From Comamonas sp. KCTC 72670 (GTDB taxonomy: Bacteria; Myxococcota; Myxococcia; Myxococcales; Myxococcaceae), in assembly GCA_014656495.1 (NCBI GenBank), contig BNCN01000008.1:1-64000 (forward strand): a stretch of 64,000 nt of DNA, written 5' to 3'. The position numbers were made by a program, and so were the translations under genes. Below, piece after piece: positions 37,696-47,100 of the stretch. Within the stretch, counting starts at the first letter, position 1, and every line of letters begins with the position of its first letter. The notes under the pieces are model-generated. The model was not told where the DNA came from. It searched no databases and was given only the letters and a program-made list of their open reading frames with translations.

Positions 37696-38013
37696 ATGAC
37701 GTGCTTCAAGGGATGGATTCGGCTGGCCCTCGTCTCGGTGGTGCTCTCCACGCCCGCCGCGCTCGCGGCGGGGCGTACCCAGTGCGACGCGGACTGCAGC
37801 ACGGAGGGCGGCTCGGAGCTGTCGGCTTGCATGAGCAAGTGCCCGAACGCGGGCCGGAATCAGACCTGCGCGTCGCGCTGTGCCAAGTCGTTCAAGGAGA
37901 AGGTCGCGGCGTGTACCAAGCGCTGCCCCAAGGGCGCCAAGCCCGTGGCGCCCGTCGAGATTCCGATGGAAGGTGGGGACGACGCCGAGGGGAAGGTCAT
38001 CGAGGTCGAGTAG
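37696..38013 (+). CDS. Small secreted Cys-rich protein (CxxxC repeats)
   Basis: 105 aa. A signal peptide (ending near ALAAG) precedes a compact region with four CxxxC motifs in a row: CDADC, CMSKC, CASRC and CTKRC, plus an acidic tail. The even spacing suggests a helical hairpin with disulfides, as in twin CxxxC-type proteins; it could also bind metal. It begins 1 base after the preceding stop and belongs to the same operon. Family not recognised. Confidence 0.82.
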   Translation: MTCFKGWIRLALVSVVLSTPAALAAGRTQCDADCSTEGGSELSACMSKCPNAGRNQTCASRCAKSFKEKVAACTKRCPKGAKPVAPVEIPMEGGDDAEGKVIEVE

Positions 38014-38062
38014 GAACAACCCAGACGGCCGCGGTTCGCGCGGCCGCTTCACGGGGGCAGGA

Positions 38063-38752
38063 ATGATGCACGGACTGCGGGGACTCCTGGTGGGAGTGCT
38101 GGTGCTGGTGGGCCTGGAGGCCCAGGCCCAGCGCCTGCCCTTCACCTGGGATGTGCCGAAGGTGGTGGCGGTGGTGGACGTCCCGGGCACCATCATCTCC
38201 GAGGGCGTCCCCGTGCGGATGTCCGCCGTGCTCAGCAAGGAGAAGCCGGAGGTCATCGGGCAGCACCTGGTGGCCCGGTTCCAGGCGTGGGAGCTGCACG
38301 TCCCCAAGCAGGACCTGCAGCCCCAGCTGCTGCGCGAGACGATGATCACCGCGCTCGACACCAAGCTCTTCATCTCCTACACGGCCATCCTCCAGGCGAA
38401 CCCGGACGGCACCACCACGGTGTACATGGGTGAGGCGAACCTGGGGCAGGGGCGGTTGCAGTCGCAGTCCTCCGTCGCTCCCGTGTTCCCGGGCGCCTCC
38501 GACGTGTTGAACGCGGAAGCGGAGTCCTCGCGCACCGTCACCTATACCGTCTCCGTGAAGCAGCCGGAGGTGGAGGCTTTCTACCGGGACGAGCTGGGCA
38601 AGGCGGGCTTCCGTGAAGAAGAGCCCCGGCTGTTCCGCTCGCCGAACGACGAAATCAAGCTGACCTTCGTTCCCGCGCAGGAAGGCCGGCTGTCGGTGGT
38701 GGTGGTGCGGAGGACGGTCGCCCAGCAGCCCGCGAGTCCCACCGCGGATTGA
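38063..38752 (+). CDS. Secreted hypothetical protein of the Tad-like operon
   Basis: 229 aa. Two candidate ATGs (38063, 38066) follow GGGGGCAGGA. A signal peptide (LVGVLVLVGLEAQA) is clear. The mature domain is mixed alpha/beta, with FTWDVPKVVAVVDVPGTII and a C-terminal half VTYTVSVKQPEVEAFYRDEL; it has no Cys, so it is not a lipoprotein. It is not recognised. It follows the Cys-rich gene by 49 bases and precedes ileS by 34, so ileS may receive read-through from this operon. Confidence 0.78.
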   Translation: MMHGLRGLLVGVLVLVGLEAQAQRLPFTWDVPKVVAVVDVPGTIISEGVPVRMSAVLSKEKPEVIGQHLVARFQAWELHVPKQDLQPQLLRETMITALDTKLFISYTAILQANPDGTTTVYMGEANLGQGRLQSQSSVAPVFPGASDVLNAEAESSRTVTYTVSVKQPEVEAFYRDELGKAGFREEEPRLFRSPNDEIKLTFVPAQEGRLSVVVVRRTVAQQPASPTAD

Positions 38753-38786
38753 AGCCTCGGATGGGGCGTGTTACGGCGCTCTCAAT

Positions 38787-41687
38787 ATGAGCGACACACC
38801 CCCGAAGGAGAAGGACTTCAAGGACTCCGTCAACCTGCCTCGCACGGAGTTCCCCATGAAGGGGAACCTGGCGCAGCTCGAGCCTCGGATGCTCGGTTGG
38901 TGGGCGGAGCGAGGGATTTGGGGGAAGATTCTGGAGCAGAACGCGGGCGCGGAGCCGTTCGTCCTTCCGGACGGTCCGCCGTACGCGAACGGCCACCTGC
39001 ACGCGGGCCACGCGCTCAACAAGGTCCTCAAGGACATCGTGGTGAAGTACCGGAACATGTCCGGCCGCCGGTGTGACTTCATCCCCGGCTGGGACACGCA
39101 CGGGCTCCCCATCGAGCAGGCGGTGGAGAAGCGGCTCAAGGACAAGAAGATCGACAAGCGCACGCTGGCCCGCGACGCCTTCCTGGAAGCGTGCCGCGCC
39201 TACGCGCTGGAGTTCGTCGACATCCAGAAGGCCGAGTTCCAACGGCTAGGGGTGTTCGGCTCCTGGGAGCATCCGTACAAGACGCTCGACTTCACCTACG
39301 AGGCGCAGGAGATCCGCGAGCTGGCCACCTTCGCCCGGCGCGGCATGCTCTACCGCCGCAAGAAGCCGGTGTACTGGTGCCTCTACGACCAGACGGCGCT
39401 GGCCGAGGCGGAGGTGGAGTACGAGAACCACACCTCGCCCTCCGTGTACGTGGCCTTCCAGGCCGGCGCGGAGCTGGCCGAGCGCCTGCCCTCGTTGAAG
39501 GGCAAGGACGTGGCCTTCGTCATCTGGACGACCACGCCGTGGACGCTGCCGTCCAACCTGGCCGTCGCCGTCAACCCGGAGTTCGAGTACGTCTTCTACC
39601 AGCTGGGCACGCGCGTCATCTGTGTCGCCCGGGAGCTGCTGCCCAAGGTGCTGGCGGAGGTGAAGGCGGACGAGCTGGCGGTGAAGCACGTGGAGCTGCC
39701 CGGCGGTGAGGTGTCCGCGGCGGCGCTGGTGGACCCCTCTCGCATCCTGGCGTACGCGCGCGGCGAGGAGCTGGAGCACCTGACGTATCAGCACCCGTTC
39801 TACGAGCGCCGGGGCCGCGTCATCCTGGGCGAGCACGTGACGCTGGATGCAGGTACGGGCCTGGTGCACACGGCGCCGGGGCACGGCCAGGAGGACTACG
39901 AGGTCGGCCTCAAGTACGGGTTGGACATCTACAACCCCGTGCGTCCGGATGGCCGCTACGACGAGACGGTGGGGCCGGTGCTGGAGGGCCGGCGCGTGTT
40001 CGAGGCGAACCCCCTGGTCATCCAACTGCTGGTGGAGAAGGGCGCGCTGCTCAACGGCGCCACGGACACAGTGGCGCACACGTATCCGCACTGCTGGCGC
40101 TGCCGCAATCCCGTCATCCTGAGCGCGACGTACCAGTGGTTCATCCCCATGGACGCGCCGTTCCACGGGACGCAGACGTTCCGGCAGGTGGTGTTGGAGC
40201 AGGTGGACACGGTGCAGTGGGTGCCCTCATGGGGGCACAGCCGCATCCGCGGCATGCTGGAGACGCGGCCGGACTGGACCATCAGCCGTCAGCGCACGTG
40301 GGGCGTGCCCATCTGCATCGCCTACTGCGAGGGCTGCGAGGAGGCGGTGGTGTCGCCCGAGCTGATGGAGAAGGTGGCCTCCGCGGTGGAGAAGGAGGGC
40401 GTGGGTGTGTGGTACCGCACGCCGGTGAAGGACTTCCTGGGCGCGGACTTCCAGTGCCCGCGCTGCGGCAAGGGCGAGTTCCGCCGCGAGACGGACATCC
40501 TCGACGTGTGGTTCGACTCGGCGTGCATGTTCTCCGCGGTGCTGGAGAAGCGGCAGCGGATTCCGGCGGACCTCTTCCTGGAGGGGAGTGACCAGCACCG
40601 AGGCTGGTTCCACTCGTCCATGCTGGTGTCGGTGGGCACGCGCGACGTGTCGCCGTACAAGGCGTGCCTCACGCACGGCTTCGTGGTGGACGGCCAGGGC
40701 GAGAAGATGTCCAAGAGCCGCGGCAACGTGGTGGCGCCGGACAAGGTCATCCAGCAGTACGGCGCGGAGGTGCTGCGCCTGTGGGTGGCGGCCAGCGACT
40801 ACCGCAACGACGTGCGCCTGTCGGACCAGATTCTCAAGGGCCTGTCGGAAGGCTACCGGAAGATTCGCAACACCGTCCGCTACGCGCTGAGCAACCTCTA
40901 CGACTTCGACCCGGCGAAGCACTCGGTGCCGGAGGCGGAGCTGCTCCCGCTGGACCGCTGGGCGCTGGGCCGGCTGGCGGAGGTGGTGGCGCGGGTGCGC
41001 AAGGCGTACGAGGACTACGAGTTCCACCTCGTCTACGCGACGGTGGTGGACTTCGTCGCGGGCGACTTGTCGGCCGTGTACTTCGACATCCTGAAGGACC
41101 GGCTCTACACGTGGCGCGCGGACGGGCAGCCCCGGCGCGGCGCGCAGACGGTGTTGTACGAGGTGTCCTCGGTGCTGCTGCGGCTGCTGGCGCCGGTGAT
41201 GAGCTTCACGGCGGAGGAGGCGTGGCAGACGCTGCCGGGCAAGTCCGCGGAGAGCGTCTTCCTGGGCGGCTTCCCGGCGGTGTCCACGAAGTTGGACCCG
41301 GCGCTGGCCGAGCGCTACGCGAAGCTCTTCGCGGTGCGCAGCGCGGTGCAGGGCGTGCTCGAGGCGGCGCGGCGGGACAAGCGCATTGGCGCGTCGCTGG
41401 AGGCGCGGGTGGTGCTGACGGCGGAGGGCGCGGCGCGCGACTTCCTCCAGGCGAACCTGGCCGAGCTGCCCGGCCTCTTCATCACCAGCCAGGTGGAGCT
41501 GGCGGACGTGAAGGGTGATGCGGCGCAGGTGCTGGAGGTGGCGCAGGCGTTTGGCGAAGGCGTCCGCGTGACGGCCGAGGTGCTCCCGGCGCACGGCGAG
41601 AAGTGCCCGCGCTGCTGGACGTACTCGGAAGCGGTGGGGCAGGGCGGTGAGGTCTGCCTCAAGTGCCGCGAGGCGCTGGCGGCGTAG
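38787..41687 (+). CDS. ileS: Isoleucyl-tRNA synthetase
   Basis: 966 aa, full length. It has the class I signature PPYANGHLHAGHALNK (residues 65-80, HLHAGH in place of HIGH), the editing-domain region with TTPWTLPSNLAVAVN and GTGLVHTAPGHGQEDY, DWTISRQRTWGVPI, and GEKMSKSRGN (KMSKS 640-644). The C-terminal zinc site is intact: Cys940, Cys943 and Cys957, Cys960. It charges tRNA-Ile and edits valine. The bacterial-type C-terminal zinc knuckle argues against the mupirocin-resistant eukaryote-like type. It ends at a strong terminator. Confidence 0.98.
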   Translation: MSDTPPKEKDFKDSVNLPRTEFPMKGNLAQLEPRMLGWWAERGIWGKILEQNAGAEPFVLPDGPPYANGHLHAGHALNKVLKDIVVKYRNMSGRRCDFIPGWDTHGLPIEQAVEKRLKDKKIDKRTLARDAFLEACRAYALEFVDIQKAEFQRLGVFGSWEHPYKTLDFTYEAQEIRELATFARRGMLYRRKKPVYWCLYDQTALAEAEVEYENHTSPSVYVAFQAGAELAERLPSLKGKDVAFVIWTTTPWTLPSNLAVAVNPEFEYVFYQLGTRVICVARELLPKVLAEVKADELAVKHVELPGGEVSAAALVDPSRILAYARGEELEHLTYQHPFYERRGRVILGEHVTLDAGTGLVHTAPGHGQEDYEVGLKYGLDIYNPVRPDGRYDETVGPVLEGRRVFEANPLVIQLLVEKGALLNGATDTVAHTYPHCWRCRNPVILSATYQWFIPMDAPFHGTQTFRQVVLEQVDTVQWVPSWGHSRIRGMLETRPDWTISRQRTWGVPICIAYCEGCEEAVVSPELMEKVASAVEKEGVGVWYRTPVKDFLGADFQCPRCGKGEFRRETDILDVWFDSACMFSAVLEKRQRIPADLFLEGSDQHRGWFHSSMLVSVGTRDVSPYKACLTHGFVVDGQGEKMSKSRGNVVAPDKVIQQYGAEVLRLWVAASDYRNDVRLSDQILKGLSEGYRKIRNTVRYALSNLYDFDPAKHSVPEAELLPLDRWALGRLAEVVARVRKAYEDYEFHLVYATVVDFVAGDLSAVYFDILKDRLYTWRADGQPRRGAQTVLYEVSSVLLRLLAPVMSFTAEEAWQTLPGKSAESVFLGGFPAVSTKLDPALAERYAKLFAVRSAVQGVLEAARRDKRIGASLEARVVLTAEGAARDFLQANLAELPGLFITSQVELADVKGDAAQVLEVAQAFGEGVRVTAEVLPAHGEKCPRCWTYSEAVGQGGEVCLKCREALAA

Positions 41688-41705
41688 CGAGCCGGGGTGA
41701 CGGCT

Positions 41706-41740
41706 CCCTCCCCGGCGCGAGTCCGGGGAGGGTATTCCTT
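41706..41740 (+). terminator. Rho-independent terminator after ileS
   Basis: CCCTCCCCGG pairs perfectly with CCGGGGAGGG (loop CGCGAGT), followed by TATTCCTT. It begins 19 bases after the ileS stop and just before the convergent fimU stop. Confidence 0.85.
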
Positions 41741-41756
41741 CAGGCGAGGCGCGAGC

Positions 41757-42401
41757 TCAGTTCGCGCACTCCGCCACGGGGCGGTCGATGGCCGCCTGGG
41801 AGTCGCAGTCCAGCACGCTGGCGAGGCCCGTGCGGGGCTCCACCATGATGAGGCTCGGGACCCGCCCGTTGATATAGGTGAGGCGGACGTTGCCCGGCGC
41901 GACGGCGTCCAGGGCGACCGCGTCATCGAGCGACTCCCGCATGCAGCTCAGGTCATTTGGGAGCACGGGGCGCCCGCTGCCGGGCATGAAGCAGAGCCCG
42001 TGAATCGCCGTGGCGTTCATGGTGCGAGGAACGTTGATGTCCTGGCCCAGCTCGCTGCAGCAATCCGGCCGGGTTCGGCATGTGGCGTTCTCACATCCCA
42101 TCGTGGGGCAGCTCGCGTTGTCCCAGGTGTTGCCACACGTGAGCTGCTCCCACCGGGCGATGGTGCGCGTGGTGCCGTCCTGCTGGTCGATGTTCTCCAC
42201 GACGATGCGGACGGGCTGATTGGTGGAGATGGCGCGTTGCCGTGCGCGGAGCGCGGAGGCCCACAGCTCTCGGGTGGCCTCGTTCTCCCGCTGGCGGTCG
42301 ACGGAGCCCTGCATCGACAACACGGCCATCGAGGCCATGAAGCCGATGATGGCCACGGTCACCATGACTTCCAGGAGCGTGATGCCTCGTACATGCCTCA
42401 T
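41757..42401 (-). CDS. fimU: FimU-like minor pilin (type IVa pilus)
   Basis: 214 aa. Type III signal MRHVRG|ITLLEV, cut after Gly6 with Glu at +5, then a hydrophobic helix. The globular part has several Cys residues (CGNTW, CPTMGCENATCRTRPDCC) and ends with DCDSQAAIDRPVAECAN. GspH/FimU proteins sit at the pilus tip. It is the last gene of the minor pilin operon and follows the PilW-like gene by 2 bases. Which minor pilin is meant is assigned by position and N-terminal type, so the symbol is by analogy with M. xanthus cluster 1. Confidence 0.88.
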   Translation of the reverse strand: MRHVRGITLLEVMVTVAIIGFMASMAVLSMQGSVDRQRENEATRELWASALRARQRAISTNQPVRIVVENIDQQDGTTRTIARWEQLTCGNTWDNASCPTMGCENATCRTRPDCCSELGQDINVPRTMNATAIHGLCFMPGSGRPVLPNDLSCMRESLDDAVALDAVAPGNVRLTYINGRVPSLIMVEPRTGLASVLDCDSQAAIDRPVAECAN

Positions 42402-42403
42402 GT

Positions 42404-43636
42404 TCAGATTTCCGTCATGCGGGGCAGGAGTCCTCCCGCCGCGAAGTTTCGGAGCGTGACCCGAAAGGTGAACGTGCGCCGCTTGTACCCATCCACGGGG
42501 AGTCCTTCCGCGTCGAGGGCCATGGGTTGGGTCGGGTCGAAGGCGTCACGGTCCTGCTTGGCCGTGCGGACGACCAGGGTGACCTCTGCCTCTCGGACGC
42601 GCTGCCACAGCCGGTCGCGCAGCTCCTCGACGGTTCCTGCCGGCACCGGTTCGTGGTCGGGGTGCAGTTCGATGGGGCACGTATCAATCGTGCATTCATC
42701 AATCGGATTGGGCCGGCCGTTCGGGATGTCGGGGAACCAGCGGACAATGCCAAGGGGCGGGGCAACAGACGTGACCGCGAGCCGCACCTTGAGGCGCTCC
42801 ACGTCGCGGCTGAGCACCACCCAGTTCTCCGCACCAGGGGCCAGGTACTCCAACGCGGGCGTACCACCTGCCCAGTTCACCCGGTAGGACGCGCTCTGGG
42901 CCCGCATGATGAACCAGGAGTTTCCGCCACCGGGATCATCGTTCCAGAAAGTGCCGGAGGGCGTGTCGAAACAGGGACCAGACGTCGTGTTGTCGGACCC
43001 CATGCCCGGTTCGGCCAAAACGCGTCGTGACCCTGAATCGACTCCGGTGACACGCAGATGACAGGCCAACTGGCGGTTGGGGTTGACCGCGAAGGCAGGG
43101 ACGGTCGGCGTGGTGGTGGGCTGCAGCAGCGTGGAGGGATTGATCGCCGTGCAGTACACATTCCGTGATTCGCGCACGTTCGGGAAAATGCAGTTTTGGC
43201 TCTGGAGCGTCACCATCCCGCGCGTATCACCCCAGTGAAGCTGAAGGACGTCGGACGCGAAGTCCGCGTAGTCAGCCGGAGGCAAGGCGAAGCTGGGGTC
43301 CGCGGGAAAGGGGCGTGTCATCACCGCCGCAGACAGGTCCGGCTCGGTCCACACCTGAATCGCGGAGTGCCTGCGCATGTCATGGAAGATGATGGGCGCG
43401 TTGCCCATGCCTGCCCCTGCGCGCATGAGGTCCGCGGCAATCAGCTCCTTGATGGCCCGGCCCGTTGTCTGGGCCGTCATCGTCTGCTCCTCGAGGAGGG
43501 CCCGCCGCTGCATCTGGGTGGCCGCCATCAGACCTACCGCGAGCACGATGATGCCAATGGCGCTCGCGATCATCACTTCGATCAGCGTGAAGCCGCGGGG
43601 AGCCCTGGGGCCTGATTGGCTGAAACGCGTTCTCAC
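42404..43636 (-). CDS. pilW: PilW-like minor pilin
   Basis: 410 aa. The prepilin motif RG|FTLIEVMIASAIGIIVLAVG (Gly15, Glu at +5) starts a large globular domain with segments such as MRAGAGMGNAPIIFHDMRR and DSGSRRVLAEPG. Long PilW/GspJ-type pilins are part of the tip complex. It is longer than PilW of Pseudomonas, as usual in myxobacteria. The start overlaps the PilV stop by 4 bases (ATGA), showing translational coupling. Confidence 0.9.
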   Translation of the reverse strand: MRTRFSQSGPRAPRGFTLIEVMIASAIGIIVLAVGLMAATQMQRRALLEEQTMTAQTTGRAIKELIAADLMRAGAGMGNAPIIFHDMRRHSAIQVWTEPDLSAAVMTRPFPADPSFALPPADYADFASDVLQLHWGDTRGMVTLQSQNCIFPNVRESRNVYCTAINPSTLLQPTTTPTVPAFAVNPNRQLACHLRVTGVDSGSRRVLAEPGMGSDNTTSGPCFDTPSGTFWNDDPGGGNSWFIMRAQSASYRVNWAGGTPALEYLAPGAENWVVLSRDVERLKVRLAVTSVAPPLGIVRWFPDIPNGRPNPIDECTIDTCPIELHPDHEPVPAGTVEELRDRLWQRVREAEVTLVVRTAKQDRDAFDPTQPMALDAEGLPVDGYKRRTFTFRVTLRNFAAGGLLPRMTEI

Positions 43637-44163
43637 GGCGACATCCTCGTCTGGAGCATCACCACCTGCCGGTCGCGTCGCTCCTGCTCACGCCAACTGA
43701 CCGTGACCCGCACATGGGCGATGTTTCCCGCCGTGTCGGGCTCGCCGGGCACGAGGTTCCGCGTGAGGTTCGCCGGAACGATGGACCCTGGCTCGATGGT
43801 GGCGGGCTGGGACGGAACGTCCACATCCACGACGACCTCGAACTCACGCGCGATGACATCCGGATCCGAGGGGGCCACGTTCCGGAGCTCCCCCGCGGTC
43901 GTCTGGAAGACCGTGAATCGCTCGTCCAGATTGACCAGGTTGATGCAGGGCGGGTCCAGTGAACAGCCCATCTGGGTGATGTTCTCCAACGCCTGCTCGG
44001 CGATGAGTTGCGCCTGCGTGGCGGTGAGGCTGCGGCGGTTGGCATAGCTGGTCTGCGTGACGACCAGCATCGCCGCCGCGATGCCCAACATCAGGACGGC
44101 CATGGCGGCCATGACCTCGAGGAGCGTGACACCCCGGGACTGACGCTTCTGGTGGGAGGTCAC
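43633..44163 (-). CDS. pilV: PilV-like minor pilin
   Basis: 176 aa. The start is a GTG at 44163 that overlaps the pilY1 stop (GTGA), which also gives the expected short leader: VTSHQKRQSRG|VTLLEVMAAM with Glu at +5. An ATG further upstream would lie within pilY1. The globular part carries CSLDPPC and no other strong motif. PilV/GspI-type pilins bridge tip and shaft in the priming complex. Confidence 0.9.
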   Translation of the reverse strand: MTSHQKRQSRGVTLLEVMAAMAVLMLGIAAAMLVVTQTSYANRRSLTATQAQLIAEQALENITQMGCSLDPPCINLVNLDERFTVFQTTAGELRNVAPSDPDVIAREFEVVVDVDVPSQPATIEPGSIVPANLTRNLVPGEPDTAGNIAHVRVTVSWREQERRDRQVVMLQTRMSP

Positions 44164-47100
44164 TGCTGGATTCTCCCGTCTGTGCTGGGGGCGTAGATGA
44201 GCGTCTTCGAGCGGGCCATGCCGCCATTGGCGTTGCCGGTGTTCCACCGGCCATTGCCCTTGATCTGCACCTCGCCCAGCGCCGTGGGGATGATGAGGTG
44301 CCCGTCATGCACCAGGGGGGCATTCACACCATGGCCGCCGAGCGACTCGCTGCGAAGCTCCGGGGCACTGTTGCCATCCGGAAGCAGCCCGGCCTCGTAG
44401 TACCGGCCGCTCTCGGTCTCGCTCAGGTTGCAGATGTCCGCCGCCGCGCCCACGGCCGTGGTCGCGAAGACCTTGTCTTCCGCCAGCGCGACGCCGCCCC
44501 AGACCGCCTGTCCCGGGTCCAACTTCTGGACCCACAGCGGGTCGAGCAGCGCGCAGGTTCCCGTGCCCATCGGGTCGATGTCCTCGAAGGCGAGCAGGTG
44601 ATAGCGATAGTCGCCCTTGTTCGGTGGACCGTCGGAGAACTCGTCGGGGTTGTCACCCGTGCCGAAGTAGAAGCGGACCACCGGGCTGCCGCTGTTCCGG
44701 ATGATGCTCACGCCCAGGTTGGAGTGAATCTGCTGGTAGATGGGGTCCTGTCCCGTGGCGGCGTCCGGGTGGTTCGACAGTGCCACGGGGGCGCTCGCGA
44801 CCTTGCAGGCCTTCACCTTGCGGCCCAGCGGCGCGCTCGTGTTCACCTGGTTCAGGTTGATGCGGTAGACGCTGCCCGCGGTGGTGGGGACGTACATCAC
44901 GTCGTAATTCCCGTCGCGGTCCAGGTCGATCAACGCCGTCTCCGCGGCGATGCCGGAGCCCTGGTCCAGGGTGATGATGCCGGCCCTGGCTCCTCCGGGG
45001 GACGTACCGTAATCAAGCGGCCGGCCCGTCTTCATGTCGATGAGGTAGAGCGTTCCGGCACGGCTCGGCGAAGAAGGCGTGAAGTCGGTGCCCACGATGG
45101 TGGTCCACCGGCCCTCCGTCTCCGTACCCCAGGTCAGGCGGCCAATCGATGGCGCATGGGTCGATCCTGAGTTGTCCGGGAGGTCGATGGTCGGGTCGGT
45201 GACCTTGGCGGTGGAGAACGCCAGTTCCGTGCCGGGGTCCCGCAGGTCGAACTCCCACAGGGGGAGCGGGTACCAGGCGTCATTGGCGCTGGTGACGTCG
45301 AGCGCGAAGACGACAGGGCTGTTCCTGCCCGAGGCGCTCACGAGGACGGTCTTCGCGCCCTGGGTCTTCGACGCGGACGTCGCACGGGTCCAGGGCTGCC
45401 TGTTCGGGATGCCGAAGTCCACGTTGGCGATGCTGGGTGACGCATCCATGGTGGGCCGAGGCAGGTTTCCGGAGCCGTTGAAGCGCACGTACAGGTTGCG
45501 GTAGCGCTCCAGCAACATGCGCGGCATGTACGTGAACAGGTCGGTTCCCTCGCCGTAGTTGCGAGGCGTGATGCCAGGCGAAACGCAGCCGGCTTCAGCG
45601 GCGAAGTAGCCTCGCACCTGCGCCGTCGGGCTGCAGGCGTCGTTCGTCGAATTGCGGAACGCTCCCGCATCGAACGCGTGCAGGTAGCCGTTCATGGTGC
45701 CCAGGTACGCCACCGTCGGCCGTTCGGCGAGCGGCTCCATGAAGTTGCGCCGGTAGTGGTCCCGTTCGCCAGCGCGAGTGCTCATGGCCCAGGAGTCCAT
45801 GTACGGCGGGATGCTGATGGCGACCGTTGACATGTTGATGCCGCCCAACGCCCATGGGCGCCGCTGCTGCGACGGTCCGGGGAGGTAGTGGTCTTCCCAG
45901 CCGTACAGCCACTCCTTCAGGAAGTTGCGGTCGTTGGTGTGGTCCGTGATGCGCTTGTCCGGCACGGTGATGGAGGGAGTGCCGCACTTGCCGTCGTTGT
46001 TGAGGTCGTAAAGGAACCGCCCGTTGTGCTCCAGGTCGCAGAGCGAGTCAGGGAAGAGCGGGCTTGCGCTGCGGGTGTCCGCCATCTCGTCCGCGATGGT
46101 GCTGCGGTCGCCTGCTGCGTTCATCGTGAAGAGCTTGCGCGTCATCGGGTCGGACGCATGGCCATTGGTTCCGAAGGTGAGGGCCATCACCCGCCCCGCA
46201 TCCCACCGCTGTTCGGCGGTGGTGACGCTGGGCTCCTCGGGGTCATACAGCGAGCGGAAGAAGACGCGCCCGCGGACGGTGAAGTCCTTCTGGCCGTCGT
46301 AGGCCCGGGTGCCCGGTCCGGGCATGCCGGTGGCGGGCCAGGTCCCTTCCCGGCCCCACGAACTGCCCGGCGTCTCGTTGATGCCCCAGACGATGGCGTT
46401 ACCCACAGTGGATGGCGAGGACCGGGAGTAACCACCGGCACGGACGGCCTGGTAGCCCACCTCGACGTCGTCGATGATGGGACGGCACAGCTCGTTGGGG
46501 CTGGTGATGTCCACCTTCCAGCAGAGCTGCGAGCCCGTGAAGCCCATGGCCATGATGTCCAGCTCCACCTCCTGGGTGGGGGGGGTGGTGTCGGGGAAGT
46601 TCACCGGGAACCACGTGGGCGTATTCGGATTCGGGACGCACTCGATCGCGCCTGAGTCAGGGTTCGGCTCGCAGACGCGGCAGTCCACCGCCAACGAATA
46701 GGTGATGGTGGGCCTGGGGCCATCTTCCGGAGTGCACGCGCCCGGGATGTCCTCCGAGAAGCAAGGGGGGCCTCCCGCACACGTGCGCGGCTGGGGGGCG
46801 TAGTCGTCCTGCCGCTTGAAGCGCACCTTCGTGATGACGAAGTCGTTGGCGATGTCGGGAGAGATGTCACCGGACACGGTGGCCGAGCGTGTGCTTCCGC
46901 CGTTCTGCTTGTTGATGGCGAACACGACGTCGTTGAAGTCGCGGTCGCCGCCTCCAGGGATGTCCTCGAAGCCCAGAATCCAGCGGAACGGGTCCGTGGT
47001 GGGCGCGCCCACGATGACGTGGGGCATGGGGTTGCGCACGCCCGGAGGCCGCGGAATCGTCACCTTCTCCATGGGCATCACGAGGTTGCCGAAGAGGTCG

